From positions 1 through 41,528 of the forward strand of contig JAHEYC010000026.1 of assembly GCA_023251775.1 (NCBI GenBank): a stretch of 41,528 nucleotides of DNA, read 5' to 3'. The notes below the pieces were generated by a model that worked only from the letters and a program-made list of their open reading frames with translations, made no database searches and had not been told where the DNA came from. Origin of the DNA: Sphingobacteriaceae bacterium. GTDB taxonomy: Bacteria > Bacteroidota > Bacteroidia > B-17B0 > Aurantibacillaceae. Below, one piece after another: positions 1 through 9,967 of this stretch. The position numbers and the translations under genes were made by a program. Position 1 is the stretch's first letter. The number at the start of each line of letters is the position of its first letter.

Positions 1-1
1 T

Positions 2-1729
2 ATCTTGGCTTGTCCTGCGCAAACCGCTATTATTACCGGAACTGCAACAGGAGCTACAAGTTATAGTTGGCTGCCTCCTGCAGGCGGATCTGTTTTAAGT
101 GGTGGGGCTACTGCAACCGCTCAGGTAACAAGTTCAAGTCCCGGTGCATTTACATTGGTTACAACAGGCGCTAATGGTTGTCAATCTACTCAAACGGTGA
201 ACGTTTCACCAAATACGAACGCCCCAACATTTACATTGAGTAATCCAAACCCAAGTATTACATGTGCTTCTTTATCACCTTCCACAACGGTTAACATAAC
301 ATCAACCGTTGCTATTGCTTCATACTCTTGGGGTCCTTCAGGTGGAATTTCCGGACCAACAAACACAGCGTCGGTTACATTTACTGCGGCAGGAAGTTAT
401 ACAGTAGTGATCACTGCAACTAATGGTTGTATATCAACAGGCGTTGTAGCAGTTGGTACTGCAACTACTCCTCCATCGGTAGTAGCAGGAACAGGAACTG
501 CACAAGCGATCTCATGTACGAATTCACTTGTGGTTATAGCGCCAACTTTCACACCGATCTCTGCGAATTATACATATACGTGGACTGGTCCCGGTGTTTT
601 AGGAAGTCCTAACAACAGCAGTGTTTCAGTTATTCAACCGGGCACTTATACATTAGCAATGACCGATACAGTTACCGGTTGTAGCAGCGGGGCATTTACA
701 GTTACTGTTAACGGAAACATAACTCCTCCTACTTTGAATATTGTAAGCAATTCAACTATTGGAATTGGATGTTCGCCTACAACAACTACAGCGCAACTTA
801 CCGCTATTGCAGGAAGTTCAGTAACTTATTTATGGAGCAATGCCCAAACAACATCCGTGATAACGGTTAATACACCTGGAATTTATTCGGTGATCATTAC
901 CGATGCAAGCGGCTGTTCAACTACAAAAACAATTGCGGTCATTAGTGCAACAACAGCGCCGGGCTTTAGCGCAACAAGCGTTGGAAATTTCCCTTGCGGA
1001 ACAACAGGCAGCACGCTTCAATTATCAGCAGCATCAAGCAGCACAAATTCAATAACGTATGCATGGTTTGGCGCAAGTACCATTAGTGGTTCTAATACAG
1101 CAACACCTGTAATTAATCAACCCGGAATTTATACGGTTGTAGCTACCGATAACATTACAGGTTGTAGCGCAACAAGTACACTCGCAATTTTCCAACCAAC
1201 CGTAGTGGCAAACTTTACGGTAGATGTTTCAACCGGTGGAGCACCTTTAACGGTGAACTTTACCAATTTAAGTTTAGGAACAAATTCTTACACTTGGTCA
1301 ATAAACCCGGGAGGAAGTATTTTAACTACAACTAATATCTCAAATATATTTACAGCACCCGGAACATACACTGTAATTTTAGTTTCTACCAATGGAATAT
1401 GTTCCGATTCAGATACACTCCAAATAAAAGTAACCGGTGGTCTTGGAGTTATTCCACAGATCTTTACACCAAATGGTGATGGAAAAAATGATCCATTCTA
1501 TATTCCGGGATTAGATGCGTATCCGAAAAATACTTTAAAGATCTTTAATCGCTGGGGTAATATAATTTATGAAGCAGCGCCTTATAAAAATGATTGGGAT
1601 GGAACACCAAACAAATCATCAATGGGTAAAGGTAAATTGCCTGTTGGTGCTTACTTCTATATATTAGATCTTGGTGATGATAGAGAACCGGAGCCAATAA
1701 GAAAAGGATATGTACAATTAGAATATTAA
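2..1729 (+). CDS. T9SS-secreted repetitive adhesin, C-terminal part (5' truncated)
   Basis: The reading frame is open at the left window edge, so only about 575 C-terminal residues are seen. They form tandem Ig/PKD-like repeats of roughly 80 residues. Each repeat ends in a strand such as PGxYTVxxT followed by a small turn with NGC or TGC, and most carry a second Cys near the repeat start. The last repeat (about residues 400-475) resembles a PKD domain. The final 85 residues, from IPQIFTPNGDGKND through the FNRWG and DWDG motifs to the terminal KGYVQLEY, match the gliding motility-associated C-terminal domain, a type B T9SS sorting signal. The product is expected to cross the outer membrane and sit on the surface or be released. 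PorP/SprF begins 10 nt downstream, the usual partner for this class. The N-terminus and full size are unknown. Confidence 0.9.
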   Translation: MLACPAQTAIITGTATGATSYSWLPPAGGSVLSGGATATAQVTSSSPGAFTLVTTGANGCQSTQTVNVSPNTNAPTFTLSNPNPSITCASLSPSTTVNITSTVAIASYSWGPSGGISGPTNTASVTFTAAGSYTVVITATNGCISTGVVAVGTATTPPSVVAGTGTAQAISCTNSLVVIAPTFTPISANYTYTWTGPGVLGSPNNSSVSVIQPGTYTLAMTDTVTGCSSGAFTVTVNGNITPPTLNIVSNSTIGIGCSPTTTTAQLTAIAGSSVTYLWSNAQTTSVITVNTPGIYSVIITDASGCSTTKTIAVISATTAPGFSATSVGNFPCGTTGSTLQLSAASSSTNSITYAWFGASTISGSNTATPVINQPGIYTVVATDNITGCSATSTLAIFQPTVVANFTVDVSTGGAPLTVNFTNLSLGTNSYTWSINPGGSILTTTNISNIFTAPGTYTVILVSTNGICSDSDTLQIKVTGGLGVIPQIFTPNGDGKNDPFYIPGLDAYPKNTLKIFNRWGNIIYEAAPYKNDWDGTPNKSSMGKGKLPVGAYFYILDLGDDREPEPIRKGYVQLEY

Positions 1730-1739
1730 TAATTAGATC

Positions 1740-2660
1740 ATGCAAAAAATGAAATATAGTTTAACAGCATTAGCATTCGCACTTGTATTAAATACCAGCG
1801 CGCAGCAAGAAACACAAAACTCATTCTACATGTTCAACGCAACATTGCTTAATCCTGCTTATGCAGGAAGCAGAGATGCATTGAGTTTAATAGCTGACGC
1901 CCGCTTACAATGGGTTAATTGGGATGGCGCACCACGCACCAACTGCTTTACCTTACACACGCCATTGGTGATCGAAAGCGTGGGATTAGGACTAAATGTG
2001 TTGAATGATAAGATAGGCGCATCCACACGTAATTCGGCATTCGCAGATTTTTCGTACAGGATCCGACTCAATAAGAACAATGATCGTTTGGCCTTTGGTT
2101 TAAGAGCCGGAGCTGATATTATCAATAACAACTTTGGTAATCTTGCCGTTAATGATAATACTGATCCTATCATCGCGCAAAATTCCTTTACAAAAGTTAA
2201 CTTTAATACCGGCGCAGGAATTTATTTATACGGTAAGCGTTATTTTGCAGGAGTTACAGCACCAAAATTCATTCCTAACAGTACAAGTGATCTTGCAGGC
2301 TTTTCGTCTAAAGAGGCTTTACACATTTATTTTATTGGAGGATACGTTTTCAAATTGAACAGTCTGTGGGATCTTAAACCGGGATTCGCAGTTCGATATA
2401 CAGCAAACGCCCCGCTCTCTATAGATGGAAATCTGTCTTTATTCTTCAACCAAAAGATCTGGTTCGGCGTGATGTATCGTCATGGCGCTGCTGCAGGAGC
2501 CAATGTGATGTACCAACTTAACAATACATTCCGTATTGGTTACGCCTATGATTATTCGATCACAAGCATGACCAAATACACTTCCGGTACACACGAGATC
2601 CTTATTGGATTTGATTTTTATAAGAAAACAGAAGCTGTTCGTTCTCCACGTTATTTCTAA
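1740..2660 (+). CDS. PorP/SprF family type IX secretion outer-membrane protein
   Basis: A 306-aa protein with a signal peptide (MKYSLTALAFALVLNTSAQ) and the family hallmark near the mature N-terminus, FYMFNATLLNPAYAGSRD, followed by amphipathic beta-strands up to the C-terminal strand EILIGFDFY. PorP/SprF proteins are outer-membrane barrels that work with T9SS and help retain type B cargo at the surface; SprF is needed for SprB secretion in Flavobacterium. It lies 10 nt after the adhesin and 19 nt before the PorE-like gene, so all three are probably co-transcribed. Met4 (1749) is an alternative start that leaves a cleaner signal peptide. A second family member is at 18574-19632, next to another adhesin. 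Confidence 0.92.
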   Translation: MQKMKYSLTALAFALVLNTSAQQETQNSFYMFNATLLNPAYAGSRDALSLIADARLQWVNWDGAPRTNCFTLHTPLVIESVGLGLNVLNDKIGASTRNSAFADFSYRIRLNKNNDRLAFGLRAGADIINNNFGNLAVNDNTDPIIAQNSFTKVNFNTGAGIYLYGKRYFAGVTAPKFIPNSTSDLAGFSSKEALHIYFIGGYVFKLNSLWDLKPGFAVRYTANAPLSIDGNLSLFFNQKIWFGVMYRHGAAAGANVMYQLNNTFRIGYAYDYSITSMTKYTSGTHEILIGFDFYKKTEAVRSPRYF

Positions 2661-2679
2661 CCATTAGTTATTTGAAAAA

Positions 2680-4896
2680 ATGAAATTGAAAAAGACCTTA
2701 ATAATTGTTGCGCTTCTATCAGTTGGAACTGTTCTCTCACAAGGACTGAAAGAAAAGATAGCCGATAAGAAATTTGATAATGAAGAGTATGCTTCGGCAT
2801 CAGAGATGTACTCTGAATTGGCTGCTAAAAAAACGCCGAAAACGAAGTACTTCGTACGCGCCGGTGAAAGTCATCTTAAAATTGGCGAATACAAAAAAGC
2901 AGAGGCATTTTACGGACAAGCCTTTACCAATCAAGGAATGACTGATAGAGATTACTATAACTACTATCAGGTTCTTAAATATAATGGCAATTATACACGC
3001 GCTACTGAGGTTTTCAAAAAGATAAATACCGCCGAATTCAAGAACATCCGTTCGGCCTTAACTCACCACGCCGATTACCATGAATTTTTGAAGGATAGTT
3101 CAAACTTTAAGATAGGTACTTTACAGGGAATCAACAGCGAGCAAGGAGAGTTTGGGGCTTTCCAAGTTGGTAAGGATATTTATTTTGCTTCATCGCGTCG
3201 TAATTATGGGGCTATGCATAAAAAATATGGTTGGGACGATTCATATTACCTCGACATTTACGTAGGTAGCATGGAAGGTGCCACAGTCAATCATATTCAT
3301 CACGTAGGCGATCATATGAAAACAAATTACCATGAAGGTCCATTGGTAATTACAAAAGATGGAAATACGGAATACGTTACCCGCAACAATATTGATCACA
3401 ATCATGGAGTGAAAGGAAAAGACAATCATGTGAACTTAAAGATCTATTACCGTGGTAAATTGGGTGAACATTGGGAAGAGTGGAAAGAATTCCCATATAA
3501 CAGCGCTGATTATTCATGCGGTCACCCAACATTAAGCGATGATGGTAAGACGATGTACTTTGTTTCGGATATGCCGGGAACTCTTGGCTCAACAGATATT
3601 TGGGTTACACATTTTGAGAACGGTAACTGGAGTAAGCCCACAAACTTAGGTCAATCAACAAACTCTGAAGGAAAAGAAATGTTCCCTTTCCTTTTTGAGA
3701 ACGAGATCTTATTATTTTCAAGTGATGGAAAACCCGGTCTTGGTGGGCAAGACCTGTTTTATACAGTTCCTTCTCCTGACGGAGGTTTTGAACCGCAAAA
3801 TCTTGGATATCCTGTGAATACTTCGTATGATGAAGTTGGCGTTTTCGCAACTTCTAATAAGACTGGTTATCTCTCCTCTAATCGTCCGGGTGGAATGGGT
3901 AAAGATGATATCTATTCGTTTGAATCAAAGAATCCGATTTTCAGTACACCGGTTAATTTTATTGTGAAAGATGTTTTAACCAAAGCTGTTTTAGCAGGCG
4001 CTGAAGTGTCGATATTGGATGATGCAGGAAAAGTTATTGGAAAAGCAAACAGCGACGAAACCGGACATGTAAAATTCAATTTGATACCGGGAAGAAATTA
4101 TAAATCGAAAACTAAAAAAGACGGTTATAAGAATTTAGATATCATGATTCCTGAAAAAGATCTTGCCAATCTAGCTAAAGAAAGTAAAGAGCTATACATC
4201 GAGAAAAAGATATTTGGTTTAGTAGGATTAGTTACTGATGCTGATAACAACAGTCCAATTGAAGGGGTTAAAGTAACTTTGACTGATGCATTCAGTAAAG
4301 TAGCAGTTGTTTACAACACAAGTAATGTTGGTGATTTTAAACAGATATACGATAAATTAAAAGAAGGCGATGATGTAAGTTACATTGTGAAAATGGAAAA
4401 GAAGGGTTATATCACCAAAACTGTTCCTGCCGATATTTCTATCATGAAAGATGGATTCATCAAACTTCATGAGGTAACAAACATGAAAATGAGTAAGATC
4501 AAAATTGGAACCGATATTGGTAAACTGGTTGACCTAAAACCAATTTATTTTGATGTGGCTAAATGGGACGTGAAACCGGAAGGCGCTATTGAGTTAGATA
4601 AAGTTGTTGGATTAATGAAAGAAAATATGGGAATGGTAATTGAATTAGGTTCTCATACTGATTGCAGAGGTGTTGCAAAAGCCAACTTAACGCTTTCTGA
4701 TAAACGTGCGAAATCGAGTGCTGCTTATATTGTAAGTAAGGGGATCTCTGCAGACCGTATCTTTGGAAAAGGTTATGGTGAAACTAAATTAATAAACAAA
4801 TGTGCTTGCGAAGGAAAAGTTGTTTCAAAATGCAGCGACGAAGAACACGCGCAAAATCGTAGAACGGAATTCAAGATCGTGAAGATAAAAGGTTAA
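2680..4896 (+). CDS. PorE-like OmpA-family protein (TPR, WD40-like propeller, OmpA C-terminus)
   Basis: A 738-aa exported protein. In order: signal peptide (1-20); TPR-like helices (about 25-115, for example YKKAEAFYGQAF); PD40/WD40-like beta-propeller blades (about 155-415, with repeated LSDDGKTMYFVSD and TGYLSSNRPGG type motifs); two carboxypeptidase-regulatory or Cna-like domains (about 420-490 and 510-590); and an OmpA peptidoglycan-binding domain (about 620-738) with GSHTDCRG and LTLSDKRA. This order matches the PorE architecture of Porphyromonas, a component that ties T9SS to peptidoglycan, and OmpA proteins often found beside sprF genes. Cys residues cluster in the OmpA domain (CRG, CACEGK, KCSDE). 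It is last in the module and is followed by an intrinsic terminator. Whether it is the core PorE or a paralogue dedicated to this adhesin cannot be told from sequence. Confidence 0.88.
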   Translation: MKLKKTLIIVALLSVGTVLSQGLKEKIADKKFDNEEYASASEMYSELAAKKTPKTKYFVRAGESHLKIGEYKKAEAFYGQAFTNQGMTDRDYYNYYQVLKYNGNYTRATEVFKKINTAEFKNIRSALTHHADYHEFLKDSSNFKIGTLQGINSEQGEFGAFQVGKDIYFASSRRNYGAMHKKYGWDDSYYLDIYVGSMEGATVNHIHHVGDHMKTNYHEGPLVITKDGNTEYVTRNNIDHNHGVKGKDNHVNLKIYYRGKLGEHWEEWKEFPYNSADYSCGHPTLSDDGKTMYFVSDMPGTLGSTDIWVTHFENGNWSKPTNLGQSTNSEGKEMFPFLFENEILLFSSDGKPGLGGQDLFYTVPSPDGGFEPQNLGYPVNTSYDEVGVFATSNKTGYLSSNRPGGMGKDDIYSFESKNPIFSTPVNFIVKDVLTKAVLAGAEVSILDDAGKVIGKANSDETGHVKFNLIPGRNYKSKTKKDGYKNLDIMIPEKDLANLAKESKELYIEKKIFGLVGLVTDADNNSPIEGVKVTLTDAFSKVAVVYNTSNVGDFKQIYDKLKEGDDVSYIVKMEKKGYITKTVPADISIMKDGFIKLHEVTNMKMSKIKIGTDIGKLVDLKPIYFDVAKWDVKPEGAIELDKVVGLMKENMGMVIELGSHTDCRGVAKANLTLSDKRAKSSAAYIVSKGISADRIFGKGYGETKLINKCACEGKVVSKCSDEEHAQNRRTEFKIVKIKG

Positions 4897-4911
4897 AAAA
4901 AACTTAAAATT

Positions 4912-4940
4912 AAAAGCCCTCAAAATCAGAGGGCTTTTTT
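4912..4940 (+). terminator. Intrinsic terminator after T9SS module A
   Basis: A perfect 10-bp stem, AAAAGCCCTC (4912-4921) with GAGGGCTTTT (4929-4938), a 7-nt loop and a continuing T run to 4940. It lies 15 nt after the stop codon of the OmpA gene. The flanking A/T runs may also let it act on opposite-strand transcripts. Confidence 0.9.
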
Positions 4941-4979
4941 ATTTCCCTTTTTTTATAGTTTTTATTTGTTGAAATTTAA

Positions 4980-7010
<2,031 letters not shown>

Positions 7011-7012
7011 AA

Positions 7013-7395
7013 CCAATATGTCGCCCCTACGGGGCTTTTTTTTATTCTATTATAATTTATTACCAAGATGCCGTCCCTTCGGGACTATTTTCTAACACTA
7101 ATTCGTAAAATAAAACTCAAATTTCCTAATTCGTATGAACTATTTCCAAACATTAATTCACAAAAATAACACTCAACTTTCCTAGCTCCGAAGGAGCGAC
7201 ATATTGATATCACCCGAAGGGTGCCGGACGAAAATATGCTGCCGCGCTTAAAAGTCGTTATGAGATCAAAGCGGAATGGTTCGCTCGAAAAATAAAATTC
7301 AAATTTCCCAGCTCCGAAGGAGCGACATATCGGTAGCACCCGAAGGGTGCGAAATAAACGATAGTGAACAGAACCCCGTAGGGGTGACATATTGG
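7013..7395. repeat. Cluster of small hairpin repeats (5-bp stem, 3-nt loop, GACATAT tail)
   Basis: Seven hairpins occur in under 400 bp: GCCCC/GGGGC (7023-7035, minus orientation), GTCCC/GGGAC (7073-7085, minus), GCTCC/GGAGC (7185-7197), CACCC/GGGTG (7211-7223), GCTCC/GGAGC (7311-7323), CACCC/GGGTG (7337-7349) and ACCCC/GGGGT (7373-7385). In repeat orientation the loops are GAA or GTA, and several copies are followed by GACATATTGG or a close variant. The segment from about 7160 to 7223 is duplicated at about 7286-7349, including an AT-rich lead-in containing TTTCC. No gene is credible here. From memory, related CCCGAAGGG/GACATAT words are scattered through many Bacteroidota genomes. Confidence 0.85.
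7023..7043 (+). terminator. ligA terminator formed by a repeat hairpin
   Basis: GCCCC, a TAC loop and GGGGC (7023-7035) followed by eight T residues. On the minus strand the same bases read as one unit of the hairpin repeat described for 7013-7395 (stem, then GACATATTGG), so a repeat copy appears to serve as the ligA terminator. Confidence 0.75.
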
Positions 7396-7462
7396 TTTTT
7401 TGAAAGAAATAGATTTTTTGATTCCGAAAGAGAAATAATGAAAGAACCACAATATCACGAGC

Positions 7463-7503
7463 CATGACACGGGTCATGCATCTTGCCGTCTTGCATCCTG
7501 CGT
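7463..7503. repeat. Short palindrome and TTGC-word repeat ahead of the NlpC/P60 gene
   Basis: CATGAC (7463-7468) and GTCATG (7473-7478) form an inverted repeat, followed by three variants of an 8-nt word (ATCTTGCC, GTCTTGC, ATCCTGC) up to 7503. This is a small local repeat of unknown role that contains the TTG proposed as the -33 element of the next gene. Confidence 0.45.
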
Positions 7504-7521
7504 CAATTTTTACTACTTTTA
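7491..7521 (+). promoter_or_regulatory. Candidate Bacteroidota promoter for the NlpC/P60 gene
   Basis: TTG (7491-7493), exactly 20 nt, then TACTTTTA (7514-7521), close to the TTG-N19to21-TAnnTTTG consensus. Transcription would start near 7527, just before the ATG at 7530, implying a nearly leaderless message and arguing against the upstream in-frame ATG at 7464. Confidence 0.55.
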
Positions 7522-7529
7522 CCCTCATA

Positions 7530-8309
7530 ATGTCTTACGGTATTTGTTTATTAAGCGTGGTTTCGTGCCGCAAAGAAGCTTCCAACACCAGTGAGTTGGT
7601 GACTCAATTATTGTTTGGCGAAACCTACCAAATTGCCGAAGAGACCGAAGAGTGGTTCAAAATTGTTACTACCTACGATGAATACGTTTGCTGGCTCAGT
7701 AAAAAACAACATAATCCCCTTAGCGAGACTGCTTTTGAGAAGATCAAAAAGTCGAAAATAAAATGTAATGGCGATCTTGTTCAGATCATCAAGAATAAAA
7801 AATTAAATACTAACATTCCTATTACCATTGGCGCAAGTTTGCCTTTATTAAAAGAACATGATATGCAAGTGGGCGATCATCATTTTTCGTTTGACGGAAC
7901 TGTGGTTGATACAAGCATCAAAAATAACGCACAAAAGATCTCACAAACAGGGTATTTATTTTTGAACTCTCCGTATTTATGGGGAGGAAAAAATCCATTC
8001 GGAATTGATTGCAGCGGATTTACCCAATTAGTTTTTAAATTGAACGGACATAAAATTCCGCGCGATGCATCACAACAAGTTGAATTGGGAAGTCCCTTAA
8101 GTTTTGTTGAAGAAGCCGAAGCAGGCGATCTTGCTTTTTTTGATAATGAAGAAGGAAAAATTGTTCATGTAGGGATCTTGTTAGATAATCAAAGCATCAT
8201 TCATGCAAGCGGACAAGTTCGCATTGATAAATTTGATCATTATGGTATTTTTCATTCCGAACGAAAAAAGTACTCGCATAATTTGAGAGTTATTAAACGC
8301 ATTATATAA
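7530..8309 (+). CDS. NlpC/P60 peptidoglycan endopeptidase with N-terminal SH3-like domain
   Basis: Predicted cysteine peptidase that cuts peptide stems of peptidoglycan (gamma-D-glutamyl-diaminopimelate type). I choose ATG 7530 (259 aa) over ATG 7464: the extra 22 residues are encoded by the repeat and promoter region, while the shorter product begins MSYGICLLSVVSCRKE, a signal or lipoprotein-like N-terminus. Residues about 25-140 look like SH3-type wall-binding modules. The catalytic domain carries GIDCSGF (Cys161), KIVHVGIL (His213) and IIHASG, the expected Cys-His-His set, and YLWGGKNPFG just before the Cys as in the YkfC/DppVI group. DUF4293 follows after 7 nt. Substrate specificity is inferred from the family only. 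Confidence 0.88.
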   Translation: MSYGICLLSVVSCRKEASNTSELVTQLLFGETYQIAEETEEWFKIVTTYDEYVCWLSKKQHNPLSETAFEKIKKSKIKCNGDLVQIIKNKKLNTNIPITIGASLPLLKEHDMQVGDHHFSFDGTVVDTSIKNNAQKISQTGYLFLNSPYLWGGKNPFGIDCSGFTQLVFKLNGHKIPRDASQQVELGSPLSFVEEAEAGDLAFFDNEEGKIVHVGILLDNQSIIHASGQVRIDKFDHYGIFHSERKKYSHNLRVIKRII

Positions 8310-8316
8310 TTACATT

Positions 8317-8766
8317 ATGATACAACGTATACAAACAGTTTTCTTAGCCATTTGTGGCATCGTTTTCATTCTTTTTTTATTCTTGCCTTTAAAACAAATA
8401 ACGGTTGAAGGGAATCCGGTTTCATTAACTGCTCTTTCGGGTTTCAATTCAAAATTCTCTTATACGTTCACATTCTCAACTGTGGGCGGATTTAATTTTA
8501 TTGGCATTGCAGCAGCAGTGATCGGTATTTTGTGTTATCGTCAACGCTATTTGCAAATTCGTTTTTGTTATATCCTTGCCGGCATTTCGGTGCTTTTTAT
8601 CTGTCTTTTAAATTTTACCGATTCGGTACATGGGTATAGCACTTCCGCCACCGTTCCTATGACTACAAATATCATGTGTGGCGCCTCTTTAATTTGCGCA
8701 ATTCTTGCTTCGATTTTCATCAAAAAGGACATTAATTTGTTAAAAAAGGCCGACCGTATTCGCTAA
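8317..8766 (+). CDS. DUF4293 family membrane protein
   Basis: A 149-aa integral membrane protein starting MIQRIQTVFL, characteristic of DUF4293, a family I know mainly from Bacteroidota. Four hydrophobic segments are visible (about 7-25, 50-70, 80-98 and 113-133), with a short basic C-terminus (KKDINLLKKADRIR). No catalytic motif is apparent and the function is unknown. The 7-nt gap from the NlpC/P60 gene suggests co-transcription. The M23 gene downstream appears to have its own promoter, so it need not belong to the same unit. Confidence 0.85.
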   Translation: MIQRIQTVFLAICGIVFILFLFLPLKQITVEGNPVSLTALSGFNSKFSYTFTFSTVGGFNFIGIAAAVIGILCYRQRYLQIRFCYILAGISVLFICLLNFTDSVHGYSTSATVPMTTNIMCGASLICAILASIFIKKDINLLKKADRIR

Positions 8767-8791
8767 TTGTGCTCAAATTACGAGCATTGCA

Positions 8792-8821
8792 TTGATTCCT
8801 CTGCTATTTTTGTTATTTTCG
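8792..8821 (+). promoter_or_regulatory. Candidate promoter for the M23/LysM peptidase
   Basis: TTG (8792-8794), 19 nt, TATTTTCG (8814-8821), with an overlapping exact TATTTTTG match to TAnnTTTG at 8805-8812 that lacks a properly spaced TTG. Either element would fall inside the 5' end of the longest reading frame, so translation probably starts downstream at 8839. Confidence 0.4.
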
Positions 8822-8838
8822 TCGTCTTCGTATACTCA

Positions 8839-9906
8839 TTGAAGACCCTGAAATACATATCATTAGCTCTAATTACTGTAGTACTTACTTCAGGTAAAGG
8901 CAACGGTGATCTTCCCGCAAAAGATCCTACAAAAACAATTCCTCTTCACAAAAATATCAGCAAAGCACAATTGGTGCATATGATCGATTCCTTATTGGAA
9001 AAAGAAAATATCTCTCCAAAAGAAATTGAAGAATTGAATATGTTGGCCGGACTTTTAAAATTCCAAAAAAGATCAGAGTTCATTCATCTAATTGATTCAT
9101 TACTAGAGAAAGAAAGCATTACACCGCAAGAAATTGATCAGCTGAAAATTTTGTCAGAACAATTCAAATTCGCAAAGTCAGTTGAAGACGATAACGATCT
9201 TGACGATCTAAGTAACTTGCATTTTTATTCGGAGAGTGAAGAAAATAAATTATTCCCACTTTACTCGCTCGACAGCTTAGAGAAAGAGTTTAGCATTACC
9301 CTGGAAAAGCCTGAGAGTCATAATTATTCAAATCCTTTTACCGGCGTATTAACTTCTTATTTTGGATGGAGAGATAAGCGCATGCACAAAGGAATTGACA
9401 TCGACTTGAATAAAGGACAACCTGTGGTTGCGGCATTTGATGGGAAAATAAGAATTGCCAAACGCAACAACGGAGGCTTTGGAAATTTGGTGATCATTAT
9501 GCATGCTAACGGACTTGAAACTGTTTATGCGCATCTATCGAAGATCAAAGTAAAACAAGGTCAGGTTGTTTTAAGCGGACAGGTTATTGGTCTTGGAGGA
9601 AATACCGGCAGAAGTCACGGTTCGCACTTACATTTTGAAACTCGCTATAAAGGGTATGCTTTGAATCCGCTTTTATTTATTTCGTATAACGAGAATAAAT
9701 TGTATCACTATAGTGTAACCATGAAAGTGGTGAAAAAAGATCTTATTGCCTACCCTTCCAACGCCGAATTGCATACCATTAAAAAAGGAGAAAGTTGGAG
9801 AATGATCTCAAAACAACACAATGTTCCCATTACCAAATTGAAACAATTGAATGGAACGCAAAAGTTCTATTATTTACGACCGGGAACCTCACTTAGAGTG
9901 AATTAA
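8839..9906 (+). CDS. M23 family metallopeptidase with C-terminal LysM domain
   Basis: Predicted zinc endopeptidase acting on peptidoglycan cross-links. The frame is open from TTG 8767, but the promoter-like elements at 8792-8821 and a clean signal peptide (MKTLKYISLALITVVLTSG) favour the TTG at 8839, giving 355 aa. Residues 45-74 and 81-111 are a tandem duplication (HMIDSLLEKENISPKEIEEL versus HLIDSLLEKESITPQEIDQL), probably helical. The M23 domain (about 165-275) has the zinc and catalytic residues: HKGIDID (His183, Asp187), YAHL (His232) and SHLHFE (His263, His265). Residues about 308-355 form a LysM-like glycan-binding module. There are no missing active-site residues, so it is likely an active LytM-type hydrolase rather than an EnvC-like activator. 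Confidence 0.88.
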   Translation: MKTLKYISLALITVVLTSGKGNGDLPAKDPTKTIPLHKNISKAQLVHMIDSLLEKENISPKEIEELNMLAGLLKFQKRSEFIHLIDSLLEKESITPQEIDQLKILSEQFKFAKSVEDDNDLDDLSNLHFYSESEENKLFPLYSLDSLEKEFSITLEKPESHNYSNPFTGVLTSYFGWRDKRMHKGIDIDLNKGQPVVAAFDGKIRIAKRNNGGFGNLVIIMHANGLETVYAHLSKIKVKQGQVVLSGQVIGLGGNTGRSHGSHLHFETRYKGYALNPLLFISYNENKLYHYSVTMKVVKKDLIAYPSNAELHTIKKGESWRMISKQHNVPITKLKQLNGTQKFYYLRPGTSLRVN

Positions 9907-9967
9907 TCATTGGAAGAACCCAATTTTTTTCTTAAAATTGTACCCTTAAATTTTAATTATTTGATCC

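Noticed and set aside
2-4896. Defence or toxin island around the repetitive adhesins
   Set aside because: No nuclease, immunity, recombinase or restriction genes are present; all neighbours are T9SS envelope genes or housekeeping genes.
7013-7395. CRISPR array
   Set aside because: Units are short hairpins in both orientations with irregular spacing; there are no uniform repeats with unique spacers and no cas genes.
7085-7528. A 147-codon open frame on the minus strand (and a 63-codon plus-strand frame at 7276-7467)
   Set aside because: The translation is made of the hairpin repeat read as protein (RTLRVLPICRSFGA and GTLRVISICRSFGA), and it covers the promoter candidate of the NlpC/P60 gene.
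7464-7529. N-terminal extension of the NlpC/P60 protein
   Set aside because: The 22 codons come from a word repeat and a promoter-like sequence, and they put a hydrophilic stretch before the natural signal sequence.
8767-8838. N-terminal extension of the M23 peptidase from TTG 8767
   Set aside because: It contains promoter-like elements, uses a rare start directly after the DUF4293 stop, and spoils the signal peptide that begins at 8839.
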